This document shows, piece by piece, positions 7,044 through 14,204 of a stretch of 22,142 nt of DNA. The notes under the pieces are model-generated. The model searched no databases. It saw nothing but the letters and a program-made list of their open reading frames with translations, and was not told where the DNA came from. The number at the start of each line of letters is the position of its first letter. The first letter of the stretch is position 1. The DNA lies in contig CAZYPK010000082.1 of NCBI GenBank assembly GCA_964649195.1, positions 1 through 22,142 on the forward strand. Reading direction: 5' to 3'. The translations under genes and the position numbers were made by a program. Origin of the DNA: JTS-RE9 sp964649195. GTDB taxonomy: Bacteria > Planctomycetota > Phycisphaerae > Phycisphaerales > Phycisphaeraceae.

Positions 7044-8867
7044 ATGCAGCCACGCACCCACTCCTGCGGCGCACTCCGCGCCTCCGACATCAACACCACC
7101 GTCACCCTCGCCGGCTGGGTCAACAGCTACCGCGATCACGGCGGCGTCATCTTCATCGACCTGCGCGATCGGGCCGGCCTCACGCAACTCGTCTTTCATC
7201 CCGAAAACAAGGAGGCCCACGACCTTGCCGACAAGTTCCGCGCCGAGGATGTCATCACCATCACCGGCAAGTGCATCCCGCGCGGCAAGGACCCCAAGAC
7301 AGGCAAGGACCTGACCAACCCGAAACTGCCCACCGGTGAAGTGGAAGTCGATGTCACTTTTGCGGAGGTGCTGTCGAAGTCGGACACGCCGCCGTTCACG
7401 CCTGATGATGCGCCGAAAGTCAACGAAGAAACCCGGCTGCAATATCGCTACATCGATCTGCGCACGCCGCGATTGCAGAAGATCATGCGCACGCGGCATC
7501 GGGTGGCGAAGCTGATGCGCGATTATTTTGACGCCAATGATTTCATCGAGGTGGAGACGCCGTTCCTTTGCAAATCGACCCCGGAAGGCGCGCGGGATTT
7601 TCTGGTGCCTTCGCGGTTGCAGCCGGGGAGTTTTTACGCGCTGCCGCAGAGTCCTCAGCTTTTCAAGCAGATTCTGATGGTCTCAGGCATGGAGCGTTAC
7701 GTGCAGATCGTGCGCTGCTTCCGCGATGAAGACCCGCGTGCCGATCGGCAGGCGGAGTTCACGCAGCTCGATCTGGAAATGAGCTTCGTCGATCAGGAGG
7801 ATGTGCTGAACATGGTCGAAGGACTCATGCGCAAGATATGGAAGGAAGTGCTGGACATTGACATTCCCAATCCGCTTCCGCGTTTGAGCTACAAGGAATG
7901 TATGGAGCGGTTCGGCTCCGATCGGCCCGACCTGCGATTCGGCATGGAACTGATCGATATCGCGGACCTCGCAGGCAGAACGGAATTCGGCGTGTTCAAG
8001 GATGCGCTCGCCAAAGGCGGCAACGTCAAGTGCATCGTCGTGCCCGGCGGCCCCGGAATGGCGCCGATGACCCGCAAGGAAACCGATGGCCTGGCGGAAT
8101 GGAGCAAGGGCTTCGGTGCGAAGGGCCTGGCCGTCACGAAAGTGATTTCCGGGGGCGCGGGCGGCGTGTTTGAAACAGGCATCGCCAAGTTCATCGCGCC
8201 CATTGCAGCGGAACTCATCGCCAGAACCGGTGCGAAAGAAGGCGACCTCATCTGCTTCGCGGCGGACACTGCAAAAGTGGTCCACCGTGTGCTCGGTGAG
8301 TTGCGCATCAAGCTCGCCAGGGATCGCAACATGATCAAGGATGGCGACTGGCAGTGGCTCTGGGTCGTCGATTTCCCGGCCTTCGAATGGAACCCGGATG
8401 AGAAGCGCTGGGACTCGCTGCACCACCCCTTCACCGCCCCGCGCGATGAGGATGTCGCCAGGCTGGAAACCGACCCCGGCAGCGTCATCGCCAAGGCGTA
8501 CGACATCGTATGCAACGGCTCGGAACTGGGCGGCGGCTCCATCCGAATCCACCGCAGCGATGTGCAGAACAAAGTCTTCAACCTCCTGGGCATCGACAAC
8601 GAAGCCGCCCGCATCAAGTTCGGTTTTCTCCTCGACGCCCTCCGCTTCGGCGCCCCGCCCCACGGCGGCCTGGCGCTGGGCCTGGACCGCATCATCATGC
8701 ACCTGTGCAACACCACCAACATCCGCGACGTGATCGCCTTCCCCAAAACCCAGACCGGCATGGATGTCATGACCGCAGCGCCCTCCGAAGTCGATATCAA
8801 ACAACTCACCGAACTGAGCCTGCGCGTGCAGACGCACGCCAAGCCTGAGAAGGCCGTGGGCGCGTAA
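7044..8867 (+). CDS. aspS: Aspartyl-tRNA synthetase, bacterial type
   Basis: This class II synthetase charges tRNA-Asp (or tRNA-Asp and tRNA-Asn if non-discriminating) in the cytoplasm. The 607-residue length fits bacterial AspRS. The N-terminal OB-fold anticodon domain contains GWVNSYRDHGGVIFIDLRDR (25-44). Motif 1 lies near 137-172 and ends in IEVETPFL. The TPEGARDFLVPSR loop (179-191), the flipping-loop segment QSPQLFKQ, and motif 2 (FRDEDPRADRQAEFTQLD, 226-243) follow. The bacterial GAD insert spans about 290-420, and motif 3 is GLALGLDR near 555. The start at 7044 gives the normal N-terminus; the upstream extension lacks homology. Discrimination cannot be judged without the tRNA-dependent amidotransferase context. 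The stop codon abuts a REPIN-like palindrome pair. Confidence 0.97.
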   Translation: MQPRTHSCGALRASDINTTVTLAGWVNSYRDHGGVIFIDLRDRAGLTQLVFHPENKEAHDLADKFRAEDVITITGKCIPRGKDPKTGKDLTNPKLPTGEVEVDVTFAEVLSKSDTPPFTPDDAPKVNEETRLQYRYIDLRTPRLQKIMRTRHRVAKLMRDYFDANDFIEVETPFLCKSTPEGARDFLVPSRLQPGSFYALPQSPQLFKQILMVSGMERYVQIVRCFRDEDPRADRQAEFTQLDLEMSFVDQEDVLNMVEGLMRKIWKEVLDIDIPNPLPRLSYKECMERFGSDRPDLRFGMELIDIADLAGRTEFGVFKDALAKGGNVKCIVVPGGPGMAPMTRKETDGLAEWSKGFGAKGLAVTKVISGGAGGVFETGIAKFIAPIAAELIARTGAKEGDLICFAADTAKVVHRVLGELRIKLARDRNMIKDGDWQWLWVVDFPAFEWNPDEKRWDSLHHPFTAPRDEDVARLETDPGSVIAKAYDIVCNGSELGGGSIRIHRSDVQNKVFNLLGIDNEAARIKFGFLLDALRFGAPPHGGLALGLDRIIMHLCNTTNIRDVIAFPKTQTGMDVMTAAPSEVDIKQLTELSLRVQTHAKPEKAVGA

Positions 8868-8955
8868 GCGAGCCGGGGCGTAATCGCCCCGGTGAATTTT
8901 TGATTGAGAGTGATCATCAAGTGACAGGCATCGGGGCGAATACGCCCCGGCTCGC
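8868..8955. repeat. REPIN-like pair of inverted palindromes after aspS
   Basis: Perfect 15-base inverted ends (GCGAGCCGGGGCGTA at 8868-8882, its complement at 8941-8955) enclose 58 bases. Each end is itself a hairpin: CCGGGGCG-TAAT-CGCCCCGG (8873-8892) and CGGGGCG-AATA-CGCCCCG (8932-8949). The unit starts at the first base after the aspS TAA and ends 85 bases before the next ATG. This two-palindrome layout is that of REPINs. It could also act as a terminator or mRNA stabiliser, though no U-tract follows. Confidence 0.75.
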
Positions 8956-9040
8956 CGCTTTTGTTACAACATCATGTCCGCCTCCCGTTGATTTGTTCAT
9001 CCTCGGATTTTGCCTCCCTTCATTTTCAGGATTCCGCCTC

Positions 9041-10033
9041 ATGTCCAAGCGCACCTACATCCGTGACCTTCAACCCGCCCAGTGGATCGAAGGGATTTTT
9101 GCGATTTACAACTGTCAGCTTGGCAAAACGAAAACGGAGAAGCCTTACATCAAGTGCCTTCTCGCGGACAAGACCGGCAAGACGCCCGGCCGCATGTGGA
9201 ATGCGACGGAGGAGCTTTTCAGCATCCTGCCCACCGATGGCTTTGTGCGCATCGAAGGGCAGACGCAGCCGTACCAGGGCGAGATGCAGATCATCATCCA
9301 GCAGATGAACGTGGCCACGCCCACGGCGGCGGAGATGACGGAGCTGCTGCCTTGCACGCCGTATGACATCGAAGCGATGTTCACCGAAGTTCAGCGGATC
9401 ATGTCCACGCTCAAGCACGCCGGCATCGCGGCGCTGGCGAAGATGTATCTCGATGATGCGGAACTCATGGGCCGCTTCAGGCAGGCGCCGGCCGCGATGA
9501 GCCTGCATCACGCCTACCTCGGCGGCCTGCTCGAACACACGCTGCAACTGTTGCGGCTGGCCGAAAAAACATTGCCGCTCTATCCGCTGATCAACCGCGA
9601 CATCGTGCTCATGGGCCTGTTCCTGCACGACCTGGGCAAGTGCGATGAGCTGACCTGGGAGAACGGCTTCAACTACAGCGACGACGGCCAGCTCATCGGC
9701 CACGTGGCTCGCGGGGCGATCTGGCTTCAGCGCCGCGCCGAGGATTGCGCCCTGCTGGGCGAGCCGATCACGGAGCCGATCCTGCGCGTGCTGCTGCACA
9801 TCATCCTGTCGCATCACGGCCATCTTGAGTTCGGGGCCTTGAAAATCCCCGCGACACCCGAAGCGATCTTCGTCAGTCACCTGGACAATCTCGATGCGAA
9901 GATGCACATGGCCCTGACCGCGGCCCGCGGCGAATCGACCAAGAGCGACAAGGTCGGCGGCAACTTCACCGAGAAAATCTGGGCGCTGGAAACGCGGCTC
10001 TATCGCCCGGACCCCACGACGCTTGATGAATGA
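9041..10033 (+). CDS. YhaM-type 3'-5' exoribonuclease (OB-fold plus HD domain)
   Basis: The 330-residue protein has an N-terminal OB-fold nucleic-acid-binding domain (about 10-95) and a C-terminal HD phosphohydrolase domain (about 150-300), the layout of Bacillus YhaM and staphylococcal Cbf1. These enzymes trim RNA or DNA 3' ends in the cytoplasm in a metal-dependent way. The HD-domain residues are visible: His156-His157 in SLHHAYLGG, His166 in LLEHT, His196-Asp197 in LFLHDLGK, His221, SHHGH (258-261) and Asp282. The ATG at 9041 has AGGA 9 bases upstream (9028-9031), which rules out the longer open frame. Length is close to the family norm of about 314. It lies between aspS and ilvC on the same strand, but each neighbour has its own likely promoter or repeat. 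Its RNA targets are unknown. Confidence 0.88.
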   Translation: MSKRTYIRDLQPAQWIEGIFAIYNCQLGKTKTEKPYIKCLLADKTGKTPGRMWNATEELFSILPTDGFVRIEGQTQPYQGEMQIIIQQMNVATPTAAEMTELLPCTPYDIEAMFTEVQRIMSTLKHAGIAALAKMYLDDAELMGRFRQAPAAMSLHHAYLGGLLEHTLQLLRLAEKTLPLYPLINRDIVLMGLFLHDLGKCDELTWENGFNYSDDGQLIGHVARGAIWLQRRAEDCALLGEPITEPILRVLLHIILSHHGHLEFGALKIPATPEAIFVSHLDNLDAKMHMALTAARGESTKSDKVGGNFTEKIWALETRLYRPDPTTLDE

Positions 10034-10090
10034 ACCCGCCGGGTGACACTGATATTGAACCATGCACGGCACCCAAGGCCATCCAATAAT

Positions 10091-10110
10091 CCGTTCGCCA
10101 AGGCGAACGG
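10091..10110. repeat. Inverted copy of the CCGTTCGCC palindrome
   Basis: CCGTTCGCC-AA-GGCGAACGG lies 57 bases after the exoribonuclease stop and is followed by CTAAATA. Read on the minus strand, it matches the unit at the glutaredoxin stop (4282-4306), including the TTTAG flank. It is one of only two copies in the window. Confidence 0.7.
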
Positions 10111-10161
10111 CTAAATAAATGTGCCGGCCCTGGATTGCCCTGCACACCATCCCCGCTGATT

Positions 10162-10190
10162 TTGCATTTTCCCCCGTACATCACTATACT
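10162..10190 (+). promoter_or_regulatory. Probable sigma-70 promoter for ilvC
   Basis: TTGCAT (10162-10167, 3 of 6) and TATACT (10185-10190, 5 of 6) are 17 bases apart. A start near 10197 would leave a leader of about 26 bases containing the GGAG at 10209-10212. No leader peptide or T-box-like structure fits in so short a leader. Confidence 0.5.
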
Positions 10191-10222
10191 GTTTGGCCCT
10201 ATTTCCCCGGAGATTTGCACCC

Positions 10223-11266
10223 ATGTCCACCCCCGGAACCAATGCCCCCGGACCCCATACCCCCGGCATCGAAACCCTCTACGACAAAGACGGTTCCCTC
10301 GCCCCGCTCAAGGGCAAGACCGTCGCCATCCTCGGCTACGGCAGCCAGGGCCACGCCCACGCTCAGAACCTGCGCGACAGCGGCGTCAAGGTCATCGTCG
10401 CCAACCGCAAGGATTCACCCAACGGCAAACTCGCCATGGAGCATGGCTTCGATCCGATGAGCGTCGAGGATGGTGTCAAGCAGGCCGACCTGATCATCGC
10501 CACGCTGCCCGATGAAGTGCAGCCGGATGTCTGGGCGAAGTCCATCGCCCCGCACATTCGCCCCGGCACCGCCTTCGGCGCGACGCATGGATTCAACATC
10601 CACTTCAAGACCATCACGCCGCCCGCCGGCGTCGATGTCATCATGGTCGCCCCCAAAGGCCCCGGCCACACCGTTCGCAGCGAATTCGAGCGCGGCGGCG
10701 GCGTGCCCTGCCTGCTCGCCATTCATCAGGATGCCACCGGCAAAGCCTTCGACATCGCCATGGCCTGGGCCATCGGCGTCGGCGGCGGCAAGGGCGGCAT
10801 CCTCAAGACCAACTTCAAGGACGAATGCGAGACGGACCTTTTCGGTGAACAGGCCGTGCTCTGCGGCGGCCTGTCGGCACTCATCAAATGCGGCTACGAA
10901 ACACTCCTCGAAGCAGGCTATCCCCCTGAGCTGGCCTACTTCGAAGTCTGCCATGAAGTCAAGCTCATTGTCGATCTCGTCGTCCGCGGCGGCCTCAACT
11001 ACATGCGCTACTCCATCAGCAACACCGCCGAGTTCGGCGACTACCACACCGGCCCCAAGATCGTCACCGCCGAGACGAAAAAGGTGATGAAGCAGGTGCT
11101 CACCGACATCCAGACCGGCGTCTTCGCCAAGGCTTTCCGCGACGACTACGCAGCCGGTTTTCCCTGGTTCAAGGCCCAGCGCGAAGCGGAACGCAACCAC
11201 CCGATCGAAAAGATCGGCAAGGAACTTCGCCGCATGATGCCCTGGATCAAACCGGTGGAGATGTGA
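10223..11266 (+). CDS. ilvC: Ketol-acid reductoisomerase, class I
   Basis: IlvC converts acetolactate or acetohydroxybutyrate to dihydroxy acids in valine, leucine and isoleucine synthesis. The 347-residue product is a class I short-form enzyme. The Rossmann motif GYGSQGHAHAQNLRDSG is at 38-54. The active-site His is His122 in ATHGFNI. Metal ligands are Asp205 and Glu209 in ETDLFGEQ and Glu241 and Glu245 in FEVCHE, and the substrate Ser is in SISNTAE (264-270). The cofactor loop reads NRKDSPNGK (61-69) and not the usual RxxSxS pattern. A Pro-rich tail of about 15 residues precedes the normal N-terminus. The ATG at 10223 has GGAG 10 bases upstream. ilvB and ilvN are not adjacent. Confidence 0.96.
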   Translation: MSTPGTNAPGPHTPGIETLYDKDGSLAPLKGKTVAILGYGSQGHAHAQNLRDSGVKVIVANRKDSPNGKLAMEHGFDPMSVEDGVKQADLIIATLPDEVQPDVWAKSIAPHIRPGTAFGATHGFNIHFKTITPPAGVDVIMVAPKGPGHTVRSEFERGGGVPCLLAIHQDATGKAFDIAMAWAIGVGGGKGGILKTNFKDECETDLFGEQAVLCGGLSALIKCGYETLLEAGYPPELAYFEVCHEVKLIVDLVVRGGLNYMRYSISNTAEFGDYHTGPKIVTAETKKVMKQVLTDIQTGVFAKAFRDDYAAGFPWFKAQREAERNHPIEKIGKELRRMMPWIKPVEM

Positions 11267-11336
11267 GCGGCAGGTGGTGAAGCCGCTGCTTGAATTTGGG
11301 GGGCGAGGTTTGCGATTTCTGAACAACCTCATGCCC

Positions 11337-11352
11337 AAGCCGCTTGCGGCTT
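11337..11352. repeat. Palindrome AAGCCGC-TT-GCGGCTT downstream of ilvC
   Basis: This is identical over 16 bases to the copy at the hlyD stop (14174-14189) and is also followed by CGCG. It lies 70 bases after the ilvC stop. Here the preceding base is C, so the unit does not create a stop codon in this copy. Confidence 0.65.
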
Positions 11353-11396
11353 CGCGATCCCTTGGTTCACGGCACATCGGGGGTTATTCAGAGGTC

Positions 11397-11463
11397 CCAT
11401 TTGAGCTTGGAGATTTGAAATCTGAGATTTGAGATTTGAGATGAAATTGGAGATTTGAAATCT
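11397..11463. repeat. AT-rich GAGATTTGA repeat array at the 3' side of trmD
   Basis: The stretch is built from repeated words GAGATTTGA, GGAGATTTGAAATCT and GAGATGAAAT in head-to-tail order. It ends one base before the trmD stop codon (complement of 11464-11466). The array at 12255-12332 is made of the reverse complement of the same words, so trmD is bracketed by inverted arrays. Confidence 0.7.
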
Positions 11464-12204
11464 TCAATCCTGCAACAGATCAGGCCTTCGCCGCCTGGTT
11501 CGTTCGAGCGATTGCGACTGGCGCCACGACTGAATCCTGCCATGATCGCCGGACAGGAGCACTGCGGGCACCTCCCGGCCCATCCACTCGCGTGGCCGGG
11601 TGTAGTGCGGATAATCCAACAGTCCTTTGGCGGCCTGTGAAAAACTTTCGTGTTCCGCCGAGGTCGCATCACCGAGGACGCCGGGCAGCAATCGCACGAT
11701 GGCATCGATCAGCACCATCGCGGGCAGCTCGCCGCCGGAGAGGATGTAATCGCCGATGCTGATCTCGCGGATGGGCGCCAGCGATTCGATGACGCGCTCG
11801 TCGATGCCTTCGTAATGTCCGGCGATGATGAGCAATCGTTCGCTGCGCGAAAGCCGCTCGACGACGGGCTGTCGCAACGGCTCGCCCTGCGGCGTCATGA
11901 GGATTCGCACCGCCTGCCGCTGATCCTGGGCTTCCGCCGCCTGCACGCAATCCCACACCGGCTGACACTGCATCACCATCCCCGGCCCGCCGCCGAAGGG
12001 AGCCTGATCGACCTTGCCGTGCTTGTCGGTGGTGTGATCGCGGATGTCGTGCAGGTGATAGCTCACCACCGGTTCGCGCACGACGGGAGCAGCGCTGTCT
12101 TTCGTCTTGGGATCGATGATCGGCTCGGCGGCGCGCTTGAGGATGCTCGAACCGAACACGCCGCGGAACATGTCGGGGAAGAGTGTGAGGACATCGATTC
12201 GCAT
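11464..12204 (-). CDS. trmD: tRNA (guanine-N1-)-methyltransferase TrmD
   Basis: TrmD makes m1G37 in tRNAs that read CNN codons, using S-adenosylmethionine bound in a trefoil knot. Family motifs in the 246 residues are DVLTLFPDMF (4-13), FGGGPGMVM (70-78), IAGHYEGIDERVIE (127-140), ISIGDYILSGGELPAM (148-163) and LLDYPHYTRP (195-204). Two features are odd. About 15-20 extra residues (around 29-47, IDPKTKDSAAPVVREPV) lie before YHLHDIRDHT, and the segment usually ending DSF reads SAEHESF, with Glu186 where an Asp is common. The ATG at 12204 has no Shine-Dalgarno site. The usual rpsP-rimM-trmD-rplS neighbours are absent, and both flanks are repeat arrays. Confidence 0.95.
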   Translation of the reverse strand: MRIDVLTLFPDMFRGVFGSSILKRAAEPIIDPKTKDSAAPVVREPVVSYHLHDIRDHTTDKHGKVDQAPFGGGPGMVMQCQPVWDCVQAAEAQDQRQAVRILMTPQGEPLRQPVVERLSRSERLLIIAGHYEGIDERVIESLAPIREISIGDYILSGGELPAMVLIDAIVRLLPGVLGDATSAEHESFSQAAKGLLDYPHYTRPREWMGREVPAVLLSGDHGRIQSWRQSQSLERTRRRRPDLLQD

Positions 12205-12210
12205 GATGGA

Positions 12211-12216
12211 ATTGTA
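12211..12216 (-). promoter_or_regulatory. Possible -10 box of a leaderless trmD transcript
   Basis: On the minus strand TACAAT (5 of 6 to TATAAT) lies 6 bases before the trmD ATG. If used, transcription would begin at or next to the start codon. That would agree with the missing ribosome site, but no good -35 box is visible. Confidence 0.25.
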
Positions 12217-12228
12217 GAGGAAAGAAAA

Positions 12229-12250
12229 CCCACGCACGGGAGTGCGTGGG
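12229..12250 (-). terminator. Intrinsic terminator downstream of the ThuA gene
   Basis: On the minus strand CCCACGCAC-TCCC-GTGCGTGGG forms a 9-bp GC-rich stem with a 4-base loop, followed by TTTTCTTTCCTC. This fits a rho-independent terminator for the ThuA gene, whose stop is about 84 bases upstream. It lies only 24 bases before the trmD ATG, so it should isolate trmD from read-through or act as an attenuator. Confidence 0.6.
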
Positions 12251-12254
12251 CTTT

Positions 12255-12332
12255 GAATTCCAAATCTCAAATTTCAAATCTCGAATCTCAAATCTCAGGT
12301 TCCAAATCTCAGATTTCGGATGTCAGATCAGA
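12255..12332. repeat. AT-rich CAAATCTCA repeat array between trmD and the ThuA gene
   Basis: At least five copies of CAAATCTC, AATCTCAAAT or CAGATTTC words follow each other, the reverse complement of the array at 11397-11463. The array ends one base before the ThuA stop codon (12334-12336). Composition is sharply more AT-rich than both neighbouring genes. Confidence 0.7.
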
Positions 12333-12333
12333 C

Positions 12334-13218
12334 TCACTTGATCTCCACGCTGCTGGTCTTCTCCTTCGTCGGAAAATTTTTCGGCACTTCGGTCAGCGTG
12401 ACTTTGCCTGTCGCGGCCCACTCGGCGCCACGCTGCAAGGTATGGATGAAGCCGACGCATTTCATGGAGTAGTCGGCATGGCCCATCGGGGTGTGGTAGC
12501 AGCGGCCCTTGCCGTATTCGAGGACCATCATCATCGGTTCGTGCTCGCCGCGTCCTCCGGTCTTTTTGTCGCTGAAACTGGTGGCCAGGACGGTCATGTT
12601 CTCGGCGGGTCCGCGCAGGCGGTCATAGAGTTCGTCCTTGACGTGGAGCCATTCCTTGGGCAGGCCCTTGGTGATGGGGTGTTCGGTTTCGTGAATGGTG
12701 ACGATGAAGTCATGCTGGGCGCCGTGGCCGCCGCCGTTGCCTTTGGCCATGTCGCGGAAGATTTTGCCGTCGCGGTAGGTGACGTAGGGGCCATGCTTTT
12801 CGTTGCGTCCGCCCCAGCCGCCGATGCCGATGATCTGGTTGTATTCGGCCCAGTCGCCGAAGCTGTTGTTGGCGGCGTGAACGCAGACGAAGCCGCCGCC
12901 GTTTTTGACGTACTCAAGAAACGCGGCTTCCGTTTCCCTGGGCCACCGTTTGCCGTTGTAGTTGGAGACGACGACATCGTAATTCTTGAACGCCGGCGCA
13001 AAGCCTGCGGTGTCGCCCGGCGGCGAGGTGGCGACATCCACGCTGAACCGACCGCTGGATTCCAGGGCGTACCTGAGCACCGGCGTGGTCGATTTCCAGT
13101 TGTGGTTGTTCTGCCCGTCAAGAATCAGGGCCTTGAGTTTGGCCGGTTCCTCGGCGAAGGCGAAGGCGGAGAAACCCATCGACAAAACGAACATCACGGT
13201 GAACAGGCGTGGTAACAT
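12334..13218 (-). CDS. Secreted ThuA domain-containing protein
   Basis: ThuA-like proteins have a class I glutamine-amidotransferase-like (flavodoxin-like) fold. They are very common among planctomycete exported proteins and are linked to sugar or trehalose use, though the catalytic role is mostly undefined. The 294 residues begin with a Sec signal peptide (MLPRLFTVMFVLSMGFSAF, cleaved near Ala22). Family motifs are KALILDGQNNHNW (29-41), YDVVVSNYNG (80-89), GGGFVCVHAANNSF (107-120), HDFIVTIHETEHPITKGLP (169-187) and GKGRCYHTPMGH (237-248). The ATG at 13218 has AAAGGG 6 bases upstream and starts the signal peptide; an upstream TTG is less likely. It is divergent from the hlyD-like gene with a 90-base gap. 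Confidence 0.88.
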   Translation of the reverse strand: MLPRLFTVMFVLSMGFSAFAFAEEPAKLKALILDGQNNHNWKSTTPVLRYALESSGRFSVDVATSPPGDTAGFAPAFKNYDVVVSNYNGKRWPRETEAAFLEYVKNGGGFVCVHAANNSFGDWAEYNQIIGIGGWGGRNEKHGPYVTYRDGKIFRDMAKGNGGGHGAQHDFIVTIHETEHPITKGLPKEWLHVKDELYDRLRGPAENMTVLATSFSDKKTGGRGEHEPMMMVLEYGKGRCYHTPMGHADYSMKCVGFIHTLQRGAEWAATGKVTLTEVPKNFPTKEKTSSVEIK

Positions 13219-13308
13219 GACGAACCCTTTCAAAAAAAGACATCGGGCTTGAAGCGGAACCCTACATTAAAGCATGAAACCTGAAAAGCGGGAAATGCGA
13301 GGCATCCC

Positions 13309-14175
13309 ATGAAAACCACATTCCGCGTTGTTCATCCGCTCCTGGCCCTGGGCTTTCTGACGATCGCCGCGCTGATGGCGCAGCCGGTCACCGGCGGCTC
13401 GACCGCGGCCCCTCGCACGCTCGATGGGCGATACAAGGGGCTGGTCGTCCCCAGCAAGCAGGTTCTGCTCGTGGCGCCGCTCGATGGGATCGTGTCGAAG
13501 ATCGGCGTGAAGAAGGGGGATGTGGTCAAGGCGGGCGACACGCTGGCGGTGATGGATGATGAGCTTCAGAAGCTGGCGGTCGATGCGGCCAAGCTTCGCG
13601 CCGACAGCGTGGCGGCGATCAAGGTGGCGCAGCTGGCGCTTGAGGAGGCGAACATCGAAATCGAAAGGGCCGAGGACCTGTTCAAACAGAAGGCGATCAC
13701 CGACCGCGAGCTGCGCCAGCGGCGGGTCGTGGGCAAGCAGAAGGAGGCGGAACTCGAAGCCGCCAGGGAACAGGCGACCCTGGCCGCGGCGAACCTGCAA
13801 CTGGAAGAGGCCAGGCTCCGAAAGCATTCCGTTCTCGCCCCGTTCGACGGCACGGTGATGGACCTGGCCGCCGAGGAGGGCGCGACGATGGCCCGCAACG
13901 ACAAGATGATCGCCCTGTTCGCCTTGGGGCAGCTCGAGGCCCGCATCAACCTGCCCAACACGCAGGACAACTTTGAGAACATGCGGGCCAGGGTCGGGCA
14001 GCCGTTCCGCATGATGGCCGGCGATCCGGTCAACCGCGAGATCACCGGCAACCTGAAGATCGTCCGCAAGATGATCGATTCCGCCAGCGCCACGTTTCTG
14101 TGCGAGTTCACCATCGACAACCCCGACCTGAAGATGCCCGCCGGTTTCGCCGTCGATCTCATCTGGCCGCAGTAA
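13309..14175 (+). CDS. Periplasmic adaptor subunit, HlyD/RND type
   Basis: The 288-residue protein resembles membrane-fusion (periplasmic adaptor) proteins of RND and ABC exporters. An N-terminal hydrophobic segment (about 8-25) is a signal peptide or anchor. The first lipoyl half follows (LVVPSKQVLLVAPLDGIV, then VKKGDVVKAGDTLAVMDD at 67-84). A long charged helical hairpin spans about 85-180 and is rich in Ala, Glu and Arg. The second lipoyl half (VLAPFDGTVMDL) and a short beta-barrel end the protein. GAGG lies 6 bases before the ATG. No inner-membrane pump is adjacent. It is convergent with the SecA-like gene (29-base gap) and shares architecture with the two HlyD fusions upstream, so a joint system is plausible. 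Confidence 0.83.
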   Translation: MKTTFRVVHPLLALGFLTIAALMAQPVTGGSTAAPRTLDGRYKGLVVPSKQVLLVAPLDGIVSKIGVKKGDVVKAGDTLAVMDDELQKLAVDAAKLRADSVAAIKVAQLALEEANIEIERAEDLFKQKAITDRELRQRRVVGKQKEAELEAAREQATLAAANLQLEEARLRKHSVLAPFDGTVMDLAAEEGATMARNDKMIALFALGQLEARINLPNTQDNFENMRARVGQPFRMMAGDPVNREITGNLKIVRKMIDSASATFLCEFTIDNPDLKMPAGFAVDLIWPQ

Positions 14176-14189
14176 GCCGCTTGCGGCTT
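14174..14189. repeat. Palindrome AAGCCGC-TT-GCGGCTT overlapping the hlyD stop
   Basis: The TAA stop (14173-14175) runs into the palindrome, as at folE2. It sits in the 29-base gap between two convergent genes and could act as a bidirectional barrier to transcription. It lacks T-runs. Confidence 0.65.
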
Positions 14190-14204
14190 CGCGCCGGCGA
14201 GCCG

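Noticed and set aside
11397..12332. CRISPR-like repeats around trmD and the four-helix gene
   Set aside because: The words are short and degenerate, with no regular unique spacers and no cas genes.
11650..13215. 521-codon plus-strand frame across trmD and the ThuA gene
   Set aside because: It runs antisense through two well-supported genes and reads through the repeat array, giving a repetitive SQISNLES peptide.
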